From Rutidosis leptorrhynchoides (taxonomy: Eukaryota; Streptophyta; Magnoliopsida; Asterales; Asteraceae): DNA of 64,000 bases. Below the pieces are notes generated by a model. The model did no database searches and had not been told where the DNA came from. It saw only the letters and a program-made list of their open reading frames with translations. Location: NCBI RefSeq assembly GCF_046630445.1, contig NC_092334.1, positions 110,975,001 to 111,039,000 of the forward strand. Reading direction: 5' to 3'. Numbering within the stretch: the stretch's first letter is position 1; the number at the start of each line of letters is the position of its first letter. This document shows positions 62,675-64,000 of the stretch, piece after piece. Position numbers and translations under genes: made by a program.

Positions 62675-64000
62675 CTAAGGATGATATTGGTACCAATAGG
62701 GGTTCCACGCATAACCATAAGTGCTATAGAATGCCTCGGCAGGGTCATACGTAGGATATGGTGGCTGCATCTCTATCGACCAAGGAGGGAAGACGGGTTT
62801 CGGTGTAGGAATATAGTTTCTACCTATGTGTTGGCAATGCGCTATGATCTGGTTCTGATGAACTTGCCAATCTTCAAATGCTCTCTGTCTAGCATTTTCG
62901 TATTCCTGAGAAGCTATAAACCTATGTATTTCTTGCCCCCCTCCTACATTACCTTGTTCCTGGTTTCTCTCTACCTGTGGATGTCTACCATTGTATCGTA
63001 CTGCGGCGTTATTTCGCCGCTTCAAAACTTTAGCACCATGGTATACATTTAAACCTATAGTGTCGCGGGGTTCCGGCTCTTCTACTAATAATCCCCCCCG
63101 ACTTATATCCACACCGAGATATTCACCAATCAAAGTAATAAAAATACCACCTCCTATTATGCTATGTGGACGCATCCCTCGAACCATAGCTGATAAATAA
63201 TAACCCACACAATATGGTATACTTACAGCGCTGTGTGGGTCTCGAATACACATATGGTAAAACAAATCTTGTTCATTTACCTTTTCTTTGTTTTTACCCC
63301 TTTGTGTAATCGAGTTAGCTAAAAACCTATGTATTACTCTTAATTCGGCTCTATCTATATCCAAATAAGAGTAGTTTCCCCCTTTAAAACGGTGATGGCT
63401 TGTCATTTGACTCCACACACCGTGTGTATCAAAATTTTCATCTATTTTCCTACCGTTTAGTATCAATCCTCTACAATCGGCAGACGCTAATTCCTCAGGC
63501 GTATATATACGTAAAGCCTGAGCCATGTCCAGTAAAGACATGTGGCGCATCGAACCGCCTAACAAAAATCTAATAAAAGAACGATCGGTTAAACTGGCTA
63601 CCCGATCATTCAACTCTATACTACATAACAACTCTTCACACCATACTTTATATACAGGTCTGCGTATGGTGAATAAACATATCCAGTCATTAAAAGAAGA
63701 ATTACCATACCTCTGTACCAGTAATTCCCTAATTGGCCCGGCCAATTCTACAGCTTCCAAGGGTCCCCATTCTATGACCCTTGGTACCTCAACAACCTTG
63801 GAATGAAGAGTATGCAAACCCCGTTGATATTTTGGATAATCTATCCAAAGTCTGTCAAATCGCAGGTTCGGGTGCAACTGTTCCAAGTGCATATCTGAAA
63901 AGGTCATGACTGGATGAGGTACATCCTGCTTGTAGTAGTTATCTACCTCCTGTTGTTCCAAGTTCTCAGCAGGAGCATGGCGGGCTTGGGATGAAGATTC
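62675..64000 (-). CDS. ATHILA-type ORF in post-pol position (partial, open to window edge)
   Basis: At least 441 codons open on the minus strand, ending at 62675. No in-frame ATG occurs near the window edge (a TTG at 63961 is not a plausible plant start), so the N-terminus lies outside. The pattern FIRFLLGGSMRHMSLLDMAQ, a region on cap-like features (GLILNGRKI), LRVIHRFLANSITQRGKN, DLFYHMCI and IPYCVGYYLSAMVRGM...IGGGIFITLIGEYLGVD fits the ATHILA ORF-1 / plant transposon protein family (Pfam ATHILA, by recollection). Its biochemical role is not established; post-pol ORFs of Athila have been called envelope-like, but no convincing signal or membrane anchor is visible here. The C-terminus is Tyr/Pro-rich. 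The intact frame suggests recent activity. Confidence 0.8.
   Translation of the reverse strand, partial: ESSSQARHAPAENLEQQEVDNYYKQDVPHPVMTFSDMHLEQLHPNLRFDRLWIDYPKYQRGLHTLHSKVVEVPRVIEWGPLEAVELAGPIRELLVQRYGNSSFNDWICLFTIRRPVYKVWCEELLCSIELNDRVASLTDRSFIRFLLGGSMRHMSLLDMAQALRIYTPEELASADCRGLILNGRKIDENFDTHGVWSQMTSHHRFKGGNYSYLDIDRAELRVIHRFLANSITQRGKNKEKVNEQDLFYHMCIRDPHSAVSIPYCVGYYLSAMVRGMRPHSIIGGGIFITLIGEYLGVDISRGGLLVEEPEPRDTIGLNVYHGAKVLKRRNNAAVRYNGRHPQVERNQEQGNVGGGQEIHRFIASQEYENARQRAFEDWQVHQNQIIAHCQHIGRNYIPTPKPVFPPWSIEMQPPYPTYDPAEAFYSTYGYAWNPYWYQYHP

Larger units (their letters stand above)
58609..64000 (-). mobile_element. Athila-2 (3' part; rest beyond window)
   Basis: Its 3' LTR 58609-60593 (TGATGTCGAACG ... 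ATTATCA) and 3' non-coding region (60594-62337) match Athila-1. It then diverges into an intact ORF on the minus strand. Orientation follows from the LTR and from the ORF strand. It lies within the 3' LTR of C and so is younger than C's insertion. Confidence 0.9.

Noticed and set aside
63961..63961. ATHILA-type ORF starting at 63961
   Set aside because: The codon is TTG and the frame stays open to the window edge, so the true start is outside.

Overview
The window is AT-rich nuclear DNA of a flowering plant and is almost entirely transposable elements. The family is probably Asteraceae. Evidence for a plant: a spliced short-chain dehydrogenase gene of plant type, Athila-type Ty3 elements primed by tRNA-Asp, a plant L1-type LINE (DUF4283/CCHC ORF1, APE-RT-zf-RVT ORF2), MITEs, and Tekay-like LTRs beginning TGTRAYGACCCGG with a tRNA-iMet primer site. 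The Asteraceae assignment rests on recalled resemblance of these LTRs and is not proven here.

Layout. (1) 1-29576 is a three-layer nest, all on the minus strand. Element B (24172-29576, left part outside the window) holds element A (about 1-24171). A's 5' LTR holds a complete but dead Athila element (Athila-1, 8935-23356, TSD GTAAC). A and B belong to one Tekay-like LTR family with LTRs over 4 kb and no visible protease, reverse transcriptase or integrase. It carries only a small ORF of unknown function. (2) 29577-33841 is the only gene island: a three-exon minus-strand SDR gene (30440-32081, 280 aa, 14-nt first coding exon, TATA box), one orphan exon candidate and a LINE/SINE-like tail remnant. 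(3) 33842-41145 is a long-inverted-repeat DNA element whose left arm is split by a near full-length LINE (34010-40139, 13-bp TSD, poly-A). (4) 41146-48879 is a mosaic of small DNA elements: a MULE-like element, a PIF/Harbinger MITE, Stowaway-like MITEs and an inverted-repeat family, with a few unassigned exon-like segments. (5) 48880-49273 is the 3' end of a minus-strand copia element, cut by element C. (6) Element C (plus strand, 49274-58608 and beyond) is a young member of the A/B family with an intact 171-aa ORF. Its 3' LTR is split by a second Athila (Athila-2, 58609 to the window edge), which keeps an intact ATHILA-type ORF open to the edge.

How it works together: the A/B/C family has LTR, tRNA-iMet primer site and a polypurine-like 3' end but no enzymes, so it must be mobilised in trans if it moves. 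Athila-1 has a complete domain order (gag, protease, RT, RNase H, integrase) but at least eight in-frame stops and two frameshifts. Relative ages can be read from the nesting: B before A before Athila-1; copia before C before Athila-2. C's LTRs differ at about seven sites over 2.7 kb by eye, so C and Athila-2 are recent. The features most worth follow-up are paired GC palindromes just upstream of the Athila TATA box and again in the Athila leader, and the enzyme-less LTR family with its conserved small ORF.
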